Shown: positions 1 to 8,631, counted from the stretch's first letter. The stretch is DNA of 11,857 nucleotides from G026625185 sp963727835 (GCA_963727835.1 CAVSIB010000009.1:1-11857), one strand, 5' to 3'. Notes: generated by a model from the letters alone, not told the origin. Numbers and translations: made by a program.

Positions 1-267
1 ATTGAACAGATCGCGCTGTTACTCAAAGGCGCTCTTCAAGCAGAAATGATGGTGGGTCTTAAAATGAATGTTCCCAAAAACAAATTAGCGCTGGTTATCA
101 AACTCTTGCCGAGCATCACTTCACCCACCATAGCCAGTCTTTATAATTCGGATTGGTATTCAATCGAAACGATTATCTCCGAAACTATGGTCCGGGAACT
201 CATTCCGCAACTACAAAAAAATGGAGCTGAAGGGGTCATCGAGTACCCGCTCAATAAAGTAATCTGA
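1..267 (+). CDS. hisG: ATP phosphoribosyltransferase, C-terminal part (HisG, long form)
   Basis: The reading frame is open from the first base of the window and ends with TGA at 265-267, giving the last 88 residues. HisG catalyses the first step of histidine biosynthesis, joining ATP and PRPP. The visible part matches the C-terminal regulatory (ACT-like) domain of long-form HisG: a GLKMNVP motif near the start of the fragment, a segment like SPTIASL, ETII, and the closing motif GAEGVIEYPLNKVI. In the family this domain binds histidine for feedback inhibition, and enzymes that carry it do not need HisZ. The catalytic domains lie upstream of the window. hisD follows, but murA sits between them. 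The fragment is intact, with no frame break. The identification is confident from the C-terminal motif. Confidence 0.93.
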   Translation: MEQIALLLKGALQAEMMVGLKMNVPKNKLALVIKLLPSITSPTIASLYNSDWYSIETIISETMVRELIPQLQKNGAEGVIEYPLNKVI

Positions 268-537
268 GTTTAAAAAAAAGAGAGTAGAACATATTTAAAT
301 ACCTGTTTAACTTTTATATCACCCTTAACGCCCCCGCTTTTTTTATGGTGAAGGTGTTTTCATCGTGGACCTGACAAAAGGGTCATTGATGGCTGCCGTT
401 TATACCTCAAACACAGAAAAACCATCTTTTCGTCCCCAAAATACTTTCTGAAATGGACAAATTGTTAAACGGTTTTAAAAAGGAAACTCCATCGTCCGGG
501 CATTTTTATTAACTTTATGAATAAATTTTTTAATACC

Positions 538-566
538 TTGAAATTTAATATATTTTAGACTATACT
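538..566 (+). promoter_or_regulatory. Sigma-70-type promoter upstream of murA
   Basis: A -35 box TTGAAA (538-543) and a -10 box TATACT (561-566) are separated by exactly 17 bases; each matches five of six consensus positions. Transcription would start around 572-574, inside the left arm of the inverted-repeat element, and give murA a leader of roughly 200 nt. It is the best promoter match I found in the hisG-murA gap. The match is seen directly; activity is inferred. Confidence 0.6.
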
Positions 567-567
567 G

Positions 568-735
568 CCTAAAGTAAGCGATTTTCTTCGTACGAATTGT
601 GAGAATGCTACGCTGGATGCCGGATCGAGTCCTAGCTTGACATTAACCGAGTAGGTTGGCGTTGCCTTTCCCGCGTAAACGGGAATCCAGGCTATACGAC
701 ATCGAGTCATATCAAAAAAAATCGCTCAATTTAGG
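568..735. repeat. Nested inverted-repeat element (MITE-like or dispersed hairpin repeat)
   Basis: The outer arms are CCTAAAGTAAGCGATTTT (568-585) and AAAATCGCTCAATTTAGG (718-735); they are reverse complements at 16 of 18 positions. Inside is a second pair, CTGGAT (613-618) and ATCCAG (685-690). Inside that is a hairpin TTCCCG (668-673), loop CGTAAA, CGGGAA (680-685). An 8-base direct repeat ATCGAGTC occurs at 624-631 and 701-708. The core recalls the ATTCCC...GGGAAT hairpin repeats dispersed in intergenic regions of several bacteria, such as Neisseria dRS3. It encodes no protein, and no clear target-site duplication flanks it. A non-autonomous mobile element is the likeliest reading, but a structured 5' leader of murA is an alternative because the promoter reads straight into it. 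Confidence 0.5.
668..685. repeat. Core hairpin TTCCCG-loop-CGGGAA
   Basis: A perfect 6-bp GC-containing stem (668-673 with 680-685) has a 6-base loop, and ATCCAG follows on the right. It is not followed by a T run, so it is not a rho-independent terminator on the + strand. It is the most stable part of the surrounding nested repeat and resembles the core of dispersed intergenic hairpin repeats. Confidence 0.5.
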
Positions 736-774
736 TGCTGGTTAAAATTTAAAAATTTTCGATGAGATGAATTA

Positions 775-2009
775 ATGGACAAGTTAATTATTCAAGGGAG
801 AAAAAAAATATCCGGAAATGTTACTGTAGCCGGTGCAAAAAATGCTGCTCTCCCGCTTATGGCAGCTTCTATTTTAGTCGAGGGGTGGAATACTTTTCCA
901 ATGTCCCGGTTCTCGCGTATTCGGACTGCTCGATTACTTCTCGAACACTTGGGGGTGGAGGTCAGAAATGGGAAGGAAATCCAGATTAATGCGAAAGGCC
1001 TCCATAGCCACACTGCTCCTTATGAATTGGTGAAAACCATGAGGGCTTCCATCCTTGTTTTGGGACCCCTTTTGGCTCGGCTCAAACAGGTCAAAGTCTC
1101 TTTGCCCGGGGGGCTGCGCTATCGGAGCCCGGCCAGTTGATCAGCACCTCAAAGGCTTCGAACTCATGGGAGTAAAAATCGAAATTGAACATGGCTACAT
1201 CAGGAGACAAGAGGGCTCAAGGGAGCAAAGATTTATTTTGATGTCTTTACGGTTACGGGCACTGAAAATTTAATGATGGCTGCCTCTCTGGCGAAGGGGA
1301 CAACCGTACTTCATAATGCCGCTCAAGAGCCGGAAGTGGTAGAGAGCCGAGGTTAGCAAGATGGGTGCTCAATTGATGGCCTGGTTCTGAGGTGATGACA
1401 ATCGAATAAGTGAGTGACTAAAGCCGGATTAGTCACGAGAATGCTGGATTGGATTGAAGCTGGTACGACTCGGCCGCTGGTGCTTTAGCGGGAGGAACCG
1501 TGGAGGTTGCGCCCTGTATTCCTTCTCACCTGGGGGCTTTACTCCAAAAACTTGAAGAAGCAAATGTTAAACTGGAAATAAAAGAAAACAGGATTACGGT
1601 TAAAGGAAGGGGGTCATTAAAAGGAGTCAATGTAACAACCCTTCCTTTTCCAGGTTTTCCGACGGATATGCAGGCTCAGTTTATGGTGCTTCTTTCCTTA
1701 GCGGAAGGGATGAGTGTCATTACTGAAACAGTATTTGAAAACCGGTTTATCCATGTTAGTGAACTTCAACGGATGGGCGCGGACATTGAAATCAAAGGTA
1801 ACACGGCCATTGTACGAGGGGTAAAGCACTTAAGCGGAGCCAAGGTGATGGCGTCTGATCTTCGGGCAAGTGCTTCTCTTATTTTAGCTGGCTTGGTGGC
1901 ACGGGGTACTACTGAAGTGACGAGGATCTATCATATTGACCGTGGATATGAGGCGATTGAAGAAAAACTGCGGGGACTTGGTGCTGAACTCGGGCGGGTA
2001 AAAGAGTAA
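775..2009 (+). pseudogene. murA: UDP-N-acetylglucosamine 1-carboxyvinyltransferase (MurA), heavily frameshifted as sequenced
   Basis: MurA transfers enolpyruvate from PEP to UDP-GlcNAc, the first committed step of peptidoglycan synthesis in the cytoplasm. The start MDKLIIQGRKKISGNVTVAG is typical, as are KNAALP, ELVKTMRASILVLGPLLAR, GGCAIGARPVDQHLKG (with the PEP-reacting Cys, TGC at 1115-1117, about residue 115), FPTDMQAQF, ITETVFENRF, DLRASASLILAG and DRGYE. These motifs lie in different frames: frame 1 to about 896, frame 3 for 897-917, frame 1 again, frame 2 from an extra G in the run 1108-1113, back to frame 1 by about 1219, several changes between 1340 and 1480, then frame 3 from 1473 to the stop. 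The overall length (about 411 codons) is close to the usual 417-420. Since MurA is normally essential, sequencing indels are more likely than true loss. hisD starts 14 bases downstream. Confidence 0.85.
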
Positions 2010-2023
2010 TAAAGGAAAGAATT

Positions 2024-3317
2024 ATGAAAGTTTTAAGAACCGACAATAAAGAAATTTTTAAAGAACTAAAAAAAAAGACAGAGTGTTTCTTATAAACACC
2101 TTGAAATTATCGAGACACGGGTCCGTGAGATTATCAATACCGTTAAATCTCGAGGTGATAAGGCGTTATTAGACTACACTGCGCGTTTTGATGGGGTAAA
2201 ACTGGCAAAAAAAAATCTTCAGATCCCAAAAGCGGAAATTGACGTTGCTTGGAGAAGCGCTTCCATAGAAGATAAAAAAAGTTTAAACCTCGCAAAGGAG
2301 AGGATAGAAAAATTTCATCGCCAGGAATTAACGCATTCATGGAAAATTGCCGGCAGCGGAGGAGAGGTGCTCGGACAGAAGGTCATTCCTTTGGAGAAAG
2401 TTGGCATCTACGTTCCGGGAGGCAAGGCGTCTTATCCCTCTTCAGTGCTTATGAACGCAATCCCCGCTCAGGTAGCCGGGGTTTCGGAAATCATCATGGT
2501 TACTCCCCCGTCTCCCCAGGGGATTAATTCTTTTACGTTAGCAGCTGCTCGAATCTGTGGGATAAAAAAGATTTTTCAGGTTGGTGGAGCTCAAGCCATT
2601 GCTGCTTTAGCGTATGGTACGGAAACCATCCCTCGAGTGGATAAAATCGTAGGTCCAGGAAACATCTTTGTTGCTATGGCAAAAAAAATGGTTTCAGGAG
2701 AAGTGGGGATTGATATGATCGCGGGACCGAGTGAAATCTTGATCATTGCTGATGGCAGTGCTCGTCCCGAATTTATTGCCGCAGATCTTTTATCCCAGGC
2801 TGAGCATGACGAAGAAGCACAGGTTATTTTAATGACGCCTTCCCAAGCCTTAGCGGCACAAGTTCAGGAGAAAATAATGGCTCTGATGGAAAAACTTCCT
2901 CGAAAAAAAATTCTGCGGAAGGCCCTGAAAAACTTTGGGCTCATTATTATCACGAAAAACCTTTTGCAAGCAGTCGCTTTGGCAAACAAAGTGGCACCCG
3001 AACATCTCCTTCTCGCTGTTAAAGATCCGTACCGCCTGCTTGAAAAGGTGAAGAATGCGGGGTCAGTATTTTTGGGGCATTTCTCACCCGTGGCTGCCGG
3101 AGATTACCTGGCCGGACCTAACCATGTCCTGCCAACCTCAGGAACAGCCCGGTTTTCTTCACCCCTCGGCGTTTATGACTTTGTGAAGTTTTTTAGCTTT
3201 ACTCATTTTAACCAGGCGCAGTTAAAAAAATTGGGCGACGATATAATGCGGCTTGCCCGCTTAGAAGGGTTAGAGGCGCATGCTCGTTCAGTCCAACTCC
3301 GTTTAAGTAAAACTTAA
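2024..3317 (+). CDS. hisD: Histidinol dehydrogenase (HisD), one frameshift near the N-terminus
   Basis: HisD oxidises L-histidinol to L-histidine in two NAD-dependent steps using a bound zinc ion. The ATG at 2024 follows a good ribosome-binding stretch (AAGGAAAG, 2012-2019). The frame breaks at a run of nine A (2068-2076): MKVLRTDNKEIFKELKKK is in frame 2, and from QSVSYKHLEII (2079 onward) the frame is 3, open to the TAA at 3315-3317. The corrected length, about 430 residues, equals the family norm. Zinc ligands are in place: Gln and His in QAEHDEEAQ (about 258 and 261), Asp in AGDYLAGPNHVLP (about 360) and His in LEAHARSV (about 419). Other landmarks are VGIYVPGGKA, VDKIVGPGN, GPSEILIIAD and GTARFSSPLGVYDF. 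It follows murA closely and is probably cotranscribed with it. The break is probably a homopolymer error. Confidence 0.93.
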
Positions 3318-3360
3318 ACCGCTCAAAGTGAGTGGAAAAAATGCGCAAAAGGCGTGAACA

Positions 3361-4801
3361 GTGGTGCTTTCAACAGCGTGCAAAATACTTAAAAAACATC
3401 CTGTCATGAAGTCTATCTACCGGGTGTCACAAGAAGTAGGAACACCAATTTACCTGGTTGGTGGTGCAGTGCGTGACTTGCTTATGGGCATCGCGCCGGA
3501 AAAAGATTTTGACTTTGTGATGGGAAATAACCTGGTAAAATCAGCTCGTCTTTTTTCCCGTATTTTTGAAGGAAACTTTTTTCCCTTAAGTTCTGATCCT
3601 CCCAACTATCGGGTGGTTTTGTTACACACTAATCAGCGGATAGAAGTTGATTTTTCCGGGTTTCGAGGTGATGATCTTTGCCACGATTTAACCAAGCGGG
3701 ACTTTACGGTTAATGCCATTGCGATTGAGGTTGGTGATCTTTATCGGGAAGGCGAGATTAAACTTTATGATCCCTTAGGGGGAGAGCACGATCTCCAAAC
3801 AAAGGTGCTTCGCCTGGCTTCTCCTTTTTCTTTTGATCAAGACCCCCTCCGTATCCTTCGCGCGGTCCGCATTGCCAAGGAGCGCAATCTCCACATTGAT
3901 ACTGCGACCAGAGAAGCAATCTATCGGCAAAGAAACCGCCTTTGCTCGGTTTCAGCGGAAAGGATTCGGAGTGAGTTTTTCAAAATCCTGAGTTTTTCTG
4001 ACGCACCAGAATCCTTGAAGCTCCTTGATGAATTGGGCTTGTTAAGCATTCTTATTCCCGAAACAGAGGCGCTTAAAGGGAAAAGTTTAGAATCTCCAAG
4101 CGGTCTATCCCTGTGGCAACATTCCCTGAAAGTAGTGAGCTGGTGTGAATGGAGCTTGGTCAACCTTGAAAAAATTTTTCCTGCATTTCCCTGAACATAT
4201 AGAAAGCTACTTTGAAGAAGAAATCGAAAAAGATGTGGATCGCAAAACTCTTCTTAAACTGGCAGGGCTTCTCCATGACAGGGGAAAAGTTTTTCCTGGG
4301 GTAAAGGCAATGACTGTGGCGGATAATATTGCCCGGAAACTAAAGCTGGGGAAGCGGACAGGAAGAACTTTGCGGAAAATGGTAAAATACTATAACCAGG
4401 TTTTATCTCTTCGAAAGATGGAAAAGCCACCTTCGCGTGTTTTTTTTCAGTTTTTTCAGAATGTGGATCCAGAGGGATTGGCAGTACTTCTGCTTGCATG
4501 GGCAGGGTATATTGCCTGTGCACCGGAAAAGTTTACACGGCCTGAGGACATTGCCTTGAGAAATTTCTTAGGTGATCTGGCGAATTTTTATGTTAATGAG
4601 TATCCGCTTATTAAGCCCCTCCTTTCCGGTCAGGAGATTATCGAGAGGTTTGGCCTTCAGGAAGGGAAAGTTGTGGGTGAGTTGTTAAACCAGGTTGCAC
4701 ATGCTGAAGCACAAGGCCTCCTTGCCTCTTCGCGGGAGGCAGTGCTTTTTGTCGAGGATATTTTAAGTCATAAGGGTAAAACAATTATCAATGCACAGTG
4801 A
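3361..4801 (+). CDS. CCA-adding tRNA nucleotidyltransferase/poly(A) polymerase family with HD domain, one frameshift
   Basis: Class II polymerase-beta-type nucleotidyltransferase that adds CCA, or only part of it, to tRNA 3' ends, or adds poly(A). The GTG at 3361 is preceded by AAAGG (3348-3352), and a stop at 3355-3357 rules out an earlier in-frame start. Seen in order: YLVGGAVRDLLMG (residues 31-43), the metal-binding pair Asp49/Asp51 in KDFDFV, the third carboxylate Asp97 in EVDFSG, RDFTVNA (113-119), DPLRILRAVR (161-170), ERIRSE (200-205) and a His in LWQHS (254). The HD domain continues with GLLHDRGK. The frame changes from 1 to 2 at the A6/T5 runs (4169-4179), where EKIF becomes KKFFLHFPEHIE, and then stays open to TGA at 4799-4801. 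Corrected length is about 480 residues. An HD domain suggests phosphohydrolase activity during tRNA repair. CCA-adding, A-adding and poly(A) specificity cannot be separated by eye. Confidence 0.88.
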
Positions 4802-4822
4802 TGATTCATTGGTGATGAAATA

Positions 4823-5599
4823 ATGACGAATATGTTTTTTCCTTTCTTTGCCTTTTTGTTCGGAGGTATAGTAGGAAGTTTTCTTAACGTTTGCATTCTC
4901 CGTCTTCCCCAAAAGAAATCATTACTCTTTCCTTCTTCGCATTGCCCCCATTGCCAGCAGCCGATTCGTTTTTATGACAACATTCCCCTCATAAGTTATC
5001 TTGTGCTCCGGGGTAGGTGCCGCTTTTGCGGTCAGCCGATCTCTCCTCAGTATGTCATTGTGGAATTATTAACGGCACTTTTTTCCCTGCTTTTATTTCT
5101 TCACTATTCCTTAACCGAATATTTTATCTACTTTGCCTTTTTCTCCAGCCTCGTGGTCGTAACCTTTATTGATTTAAAACACCAGATAATCCCTGACGCT
5201 ATCTCCTTGTCTGGTATAGGAGCGGGTTTTCTGGCTTCTTTTGTTTTACCCCGCATCACCTACCTTGATTCATTGCTCGGGATCGCTCTCGGGGGAGGGA
5301 TTCTTTACTGCGTAGCCCTGGGATATTACCTGATTACGAAAACTGAAGGGATGGGGATGGGGGATGTCAAGCTTCTGGCAATGATCGGCGCTTTTTTAGG
5401 CAGTAAAGCGGTGGTAATTACTATTTTCCTCAGTGCTTTTTTGGGCGCAGTGGTTGGGGGTGCCATTATGGTGATAAAAGGGAAAAGCAGAAAGTACGCG
5501 ATTCCCTATGGACCTTTTCTGTCGATCGGCGCACTCTTAACTTTTTTTTGGGGCGAAGCTTTACTTGCCTGGTATTATCACTTCCTGACGGGGAGATAA
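4823..5599 (+). CDS. pilD: Prepilin peptidase / N-methyltransferase (type IV leader peptidase)
   Basis: Inner-membrane aspartyl protease that cleaves the short leader of type IV prepilins and N-methylates the new N-terminal Phe. The 258-residue protein is intact and of normal length. It starts with the GSFLNVCILRLP motif, then the cytoplasmic zinc-binding pair CPHC (Cys41, Cys44) and CRFC (Cys66, Cys69) of bifunctional enzymes. The two catalytic aspartates are Asp117 in FIDLKHQIIPD and Asp181 in the GMGMGDVKL (GxGD) motif. The rest is a series of hydrophobic membrane segments. The start has only a weak ribosome-binding site (GGTGAT, 4811-4816); an in-frame ATG at 4832 is an alternative. It begins 21 bases after the nucleotidyltransferase and ends 5 bases before the kinase. 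The likely substrates are the four pilin-like proteins encoded downstream. Confidence 0.95.
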   Translation: MTNMFFPFFAFLFGGIVGSFLNVCILRLPQKKSLLFPSSHCPHCQQPIRFYDNIPLISYLVLRGRCRFCGQPISPQYVIVELLTALFSLLLFLHYSLTEYFIYFAFFSSLVVVTFIDLKHQIIPDAISLSGIGAGFLASFVLPRITYLDSLLGIALGGGILYCVALGYYLITKTEGMGMGDVKLLAMIGAFLGSKAVVITIFLSAFLGAVVGGAIMVIKGKSRKYAIPYGPFLSIGALLTFFWGEALLAWYYHFLTGR

Positions 5600-5604
5600 A
5601 CCCG

Positions 5605-7258
5605 ATGGTTAAGCCCAGCCTTCGGTGGCAAATTGTTTTTACCCTTATCTTTATCATGGTTAGCACGAGTTTTCTCATTGGTTTGGTGGTGATGAGTGTA
5701 ACCAAAAAAACCATTGTCAACCAAAAAATAGACGGCGCCATTTCTTTACGAAATGCTTTTCAAAATAGCATCAACGCCTTAGCCTACGGCGATGATGATT
5801 TTTATCACAATAAAGAGAAAAACTGGCAGATGCAGCGCCTGGTCAAGCTGTTTAGCCTGGAAAACGGGGTGGAAAACATCATAATCATTGACCTCACAGG
5901 GAATGTTATCGCGTCGAGTGATCCTCATCTGATAGGGACGTCCCTTCACGACCAGAATTTAAATGAGGTCATTACTACCGCTTCTGCCTCCCTTGAATTA
6001 TCTCAAGACAAGCGAACTTTATTTAAAGAAACGAATAAAAAGCTATCGCTTTTTTTCTCCCTTTTATTTCAAAAATCAAAAGGCAGGGGCGATGAGGATT
6101 ACCTTATCTTTAGGGGAGATGCAAGCGGTAATCAACAAGTCTTATAAACTCATCTTGGCCTATATCATTTTTACTGCAACACTCGTAATGTTTTTTGGAA
6201 TTTTTCTTTTCTCCCGCTTAATTGTTCGGCCGATCAAAAAGCTCGTAAAGACAACTGAAGCCATTGGTGAAGGGAATTATGCCCCAAGCATTTTCGAAGC
6301 AAACCGAAATGAGATTGGTCAACTTTCCTTTGCGTTCAGTCGGATGGCGGAAAGAATTAATGAACACCAAGGCCAGCTTCGAGCTCAGATTGAATCTCTG
6401 GAAAAACTCAATCGAGAACTCCAGCAATCCCAGAAAGAATTGCTTGCTGAAGAGAAGTTAGCTTTAGTAGGGAAGCTTGCAGCCGGAGTTGCTCATGAAA
6501 TCGGTAATCCTTTGAGTGCGATCTTGGGATATGTCAGCCTCTTACAAACACAAGCAAACGCGAATCAAGAGTCGGCTGATTACCTTAAGCGGATAGAACA
6601 GGAGCTTAATCGGATCAATAAGACCATTCGAGAGCTTTTAGATTTTTCTCGACTGAAGAAAGTAGAAAAAACCAAGGTTGACATTAAGCAGGTTATTGAA
6701 AACTCTCTGGCTTTAGTCAAACACCAGAGAAAGTTTCAAAACATCACGCTTACGGTGCATATCGAGAAAGATCTCTGGCTGGTGGAAGGAGATGAGCACC
6801 AGCTTCAGCAGGTGTTTCTCAACGTACTTCTCAATGCAGGAGAAGCACTGGGGGAGGAAGGGAAAATGGTGGTTCTTGCTGATCGGGTAGTTTGGCAGGG
6901 TGGTTCTTTGGGTTGCGTAAGCTCTTCAATGCCTGAGGATATTTTTTCTTGTGTTCCGGAGTTTGGTTTTGGGGAGAAGGAAGTTTATTTGAACGATGTT
7001 CTTTTTTTTGAAAACCAGCCACTGGTGAGGATTCTCTTTGCTGATAATGGAGAAGGGATTGAGCTGGGAAACCTTAACAAAATTTTTGATCCTTTCTTTA
7101 CCACCCGGGAGCCGGGAAAAGGAACTGGATTGGGCTTAGCGATTTGCAACCGCATTCTGGAATCGTTTGGGGGAGGTATTTTGGTGCGCAGCGAGGTCAG
7201 GAAAGGCAGTGCATTTCTTTTACTCCTTCCAGCAGTAAAAGGGGAAAGCGATGGATAA
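5605..7258 (+). CDS. Membrane sensor histidine kinase (Cache-like sensor, HAMP, HisKA, HATPase), one frameshift
   Basis: The ATG at 5605 follows GGGGAG (5590-5595). Order of parts: membrane segment at residues 8-31; an extracytoplasmic region with the motif IIIIDLTGNVIASSDPHLIG typical of Cache/PAS-like ligand sensors; a second membrane segment near 185-208; HAMP (RLIVRPIKKL...); a short coiled coil; the H-box VAHEIGNPLSAILG with the phosphorylated His near residue 297; N-box VFLNVLLNAGEAL; DNGEGI; DPFFTTREPGKGTGLGLAIC. The frame shifts from 1 to 2 at a seven-T run (6050-6056), where LSLFFS continues as PFYFKNQKAGAMRI. Corrected length is about 551 residues. About 50 residues lie between N-box and G1, longer than usual. 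The two-membrane-segment layout resembles AtoS/ZraS-type NtrB relatives, not the six-segment PilS of Pseudomonas. The stop overlaps the next start (ATGGATAA), so the two genes are coupled. The signal sensed is unknown. Confidence 0.9.
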
Positions 7259-8615
7259 AAGGCGGGTCTTAGTGGTAGATGATGAAGAAAATATGCGGTA
7301 TATGCTTACCCAAATTTTGAAAAAGGGAGGGTACGGTGTTGATGCCGCTCACAATGGTGAAGAGGCGTTAAAATGCATCGAAGAAAACGTGTTTGACGTG
7401 GTCCTTTGCGATGTGCGGATGCCCACCATGGACGGTCTTGAATTTCTCAAAGAGGCGAGAAGCAGAAAGCTGGACGTCCCCATTATTATGATGTCTGCTT
7501 ATAGCACGGTGGATTTGGCGGTTGAGGCAATGAAGCTCGGGGCCTCAGACTATATTTCAAAGCCTTTTAAAGCTGACGAAGTGCTTGTAAAATTGAAGCG
7601 GGTTGATGAACAGGAAAAAATACGGCAAGAAAATATTAAACTTAAGAAAGAGCTTAAAGAAGAACTTCGGTTTGGAAATATTATTGCCCAGAGTCTTAAG
7701 ATGAAAGAGATCTTTGATACGATCGAAAAAGTTGCCGGTTATAAGACTACCGTCCTTATTCTGGGGGAAAGCGGTACCGGGAAAGAGCTTCTTGCCCGCG
7801 CGGTTCATTACAACAGCCCCAGGGCAGAGAAACCTTTTATAGCGATTAACTGCGGTGCAATTCCGGAAAACCTTCTGGAAAGCGAACTTTTCGGTCATCA
7901 CAAAGGTTCTTTTACTGACGCGGTTCGGACCAAAAGAGGTCTTTTTGAGGAGGCCCATGAGGGAACATTGTTTTTAGATGAAATCGGCGAGCTTCCTATT
8001 CTGCTTCAGGTAAAACTCCTCCGGGCTTTGCAGGAAGAGGAGATTCGCCGGGTAGGAGAAAATCAACCCATCAAAGTGGATGTGAGAATTGTTGCGGCCA
8101 CCGTGCACGACCTGGCGAAAAAAGTTCACGAGGGCTCATTCCGCTCCGATCTTTTTTACCGGCTCAATGTTTTGACGCTAACGGTTCCCCCCTTAAGGGA
8201 AAGACAGGAGGATATTCCTTTGTTAGTTAACCACTTCCTTCAGAAATTTAACCAGAAACTGGAAACCACAATAGAAAAAATTGCTCCCGAAGCCTTTCGG
8301 CTCCTGCTTAATTATAACTGGCCCGGAAATGTAAGGGAGCTTGAAAATGTCGTTGAACGAGCGATTATTTTAAGTAATACTAATCTTATTACTGACGAGG
8401 TGCTCCCCTTGGAATTAAGAAATTTGTCTTCCGCTGAATCCGTTTCTTTTTCGTCGAATGAGCTTTCATTAAAAAAGGCCAGTCGCTTACTGGAGATCGA
8501 TTTGATCAAAAGAACCCTTAAGAAGACCAATGGTAATCACACCCAGGCAGCCAAAATTTTGGAAATAAGCCTTCGTGCACTCTTATACAAGTTGAAACAA
8601 TATAAACTAAACTAA
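7251..8615 (+). CDS. NtrC/PilR-type sigma-54-dependent response regulator
   Basis: Intact 454-residue transcription activator with three domains. The receiver domain (1-120) has Asp10/Asp11, the phosphorylated Asp54 (CDVRMPTMDG), Ser82 and Lys104 (KPF). The AAA+ domain has Walker A GESGTGKE (172-179), the sigma-54 contact loop in the form GSFTDA within ELFGHHKGSFTDAVR, Walker B GTLFLDEIGEL, RLNVLTLTVPPLRER, and NWPGNVRELENVVERA. A C-terminal Fis-type helix-turn-helix runs GNHTQAAKILEISLRALLYKLKQY. It overlaps the kinase gene by 8 bases and stands about 180 bases upstream of a strong -24/-12 promoter before the minor-pilin genes. By family knowledge it would be phosphorylated by the kinase and drive open-complex formation with sigma-54; the pilin operon as target is inferred from position. 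It is called PilR-like from context; AtoC/ZraR-type is equally compatible with the sequence. Confidence 0.95.
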   Translation: MDKRRVLVVDDEENMRYMLTQILKKGGYGVDAAHNGEEALKCIEENVFDVVLCDVRMPTMDGLEFLKEARSRKLDVPIIMMSAYSTVDLAVEAMKLGASDYISKPFKADEVLVKLKRVDEQEKIRQENIKLKKELKEELRFGNIIAQSLKMKEIFDTIEKVAGYKTTVLILGESGTGKELLARAVHYNSPRAEKPFIAINCGAIPENLLESELFGHHKGSFTDAVRTKRGLFEEAHEGTLFLDEIGELPILLQVKLLRALQEEEIRRVGENQPIKVDVRIVAATVHDLAKKVHEGSFRSDLFYRLNVLTLTVPPLRERQEDIPLLVNHFLQKFNQKLETTIEKIAPEAFRLLLNYNWPGNVRELENVVERAIILSNTNLITDEVLPLELRNLSSAESVSFSSNELSLKKASRLLEIDLIKRTLKKTNGNHTQAAKILEISLRALLYKLKQYKLN

Positions 8616-8631
8616 AAATAAACTAAGTTTA
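8603..8631 (+). repeat. AAACTAA repeats at the end of the regulator gene
   Basis: The heptamer AAACTAA occurs three times, at 8604-8610, 8609-8615 and 8620-8626. The first two form the last codons and stop of the regulator. The third lies in TAAACTAAGTTTA (8619-8631), a 13-base near-palindrome. The set lies about 170-190 bases upstream of the sigma-54 promoter, where an activator-binding site could be, but such AT-rich repeats can arise by chance. Confidence 0.25.

Larger units (their letters stand above)
268..774. other. Long intergenic region between hisG and murA
   Basis: This is 507 bases without a credible gene. The first part (268-537) is AT-rich with short A and T runs; I see no tRNA, no convincing GC-rich terminator and only very short unconvincing ORFs. 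The second part holds a sigma-70-like promoter (538-566) and a nested inverted-repeat element (568-735), listed separately. The last 39 bases before murA are AT-rich and carry only a weak ribosome-binding stretch (GATGAG, 761-766). No obvious terminator for hisG was found. Confidence 0.6.

Noticed and set aside
365..451. Short + strand ORF (28 codons from GTG) in the hisG-murA gap
   Set aside because: No ribosome-binding site, no recognisable sequence, and too short to separate from chance.
637..642. TTGACA, a perfect -35 box
   Set aside because: It has no acceptable -10 box 16-18 bases downstream and lies inside the repeat element; the promoter at 538-566 is better.
613..708. CRISPR or tandem-repeat array suggested by repeated ATCGAGTC
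   Set aside because: Only two 8-base copies exist, without regular spacers; the structure is an inverted repeat, not an array.
7557..7958. 133-codon open frame on the - strand opposite the response regulator
   Set aside because: It lies wholly inside a well-conserved regulator gene, has no recognisable motif or ribosome-binding site, and is explained by the codon pattern of the + strand.
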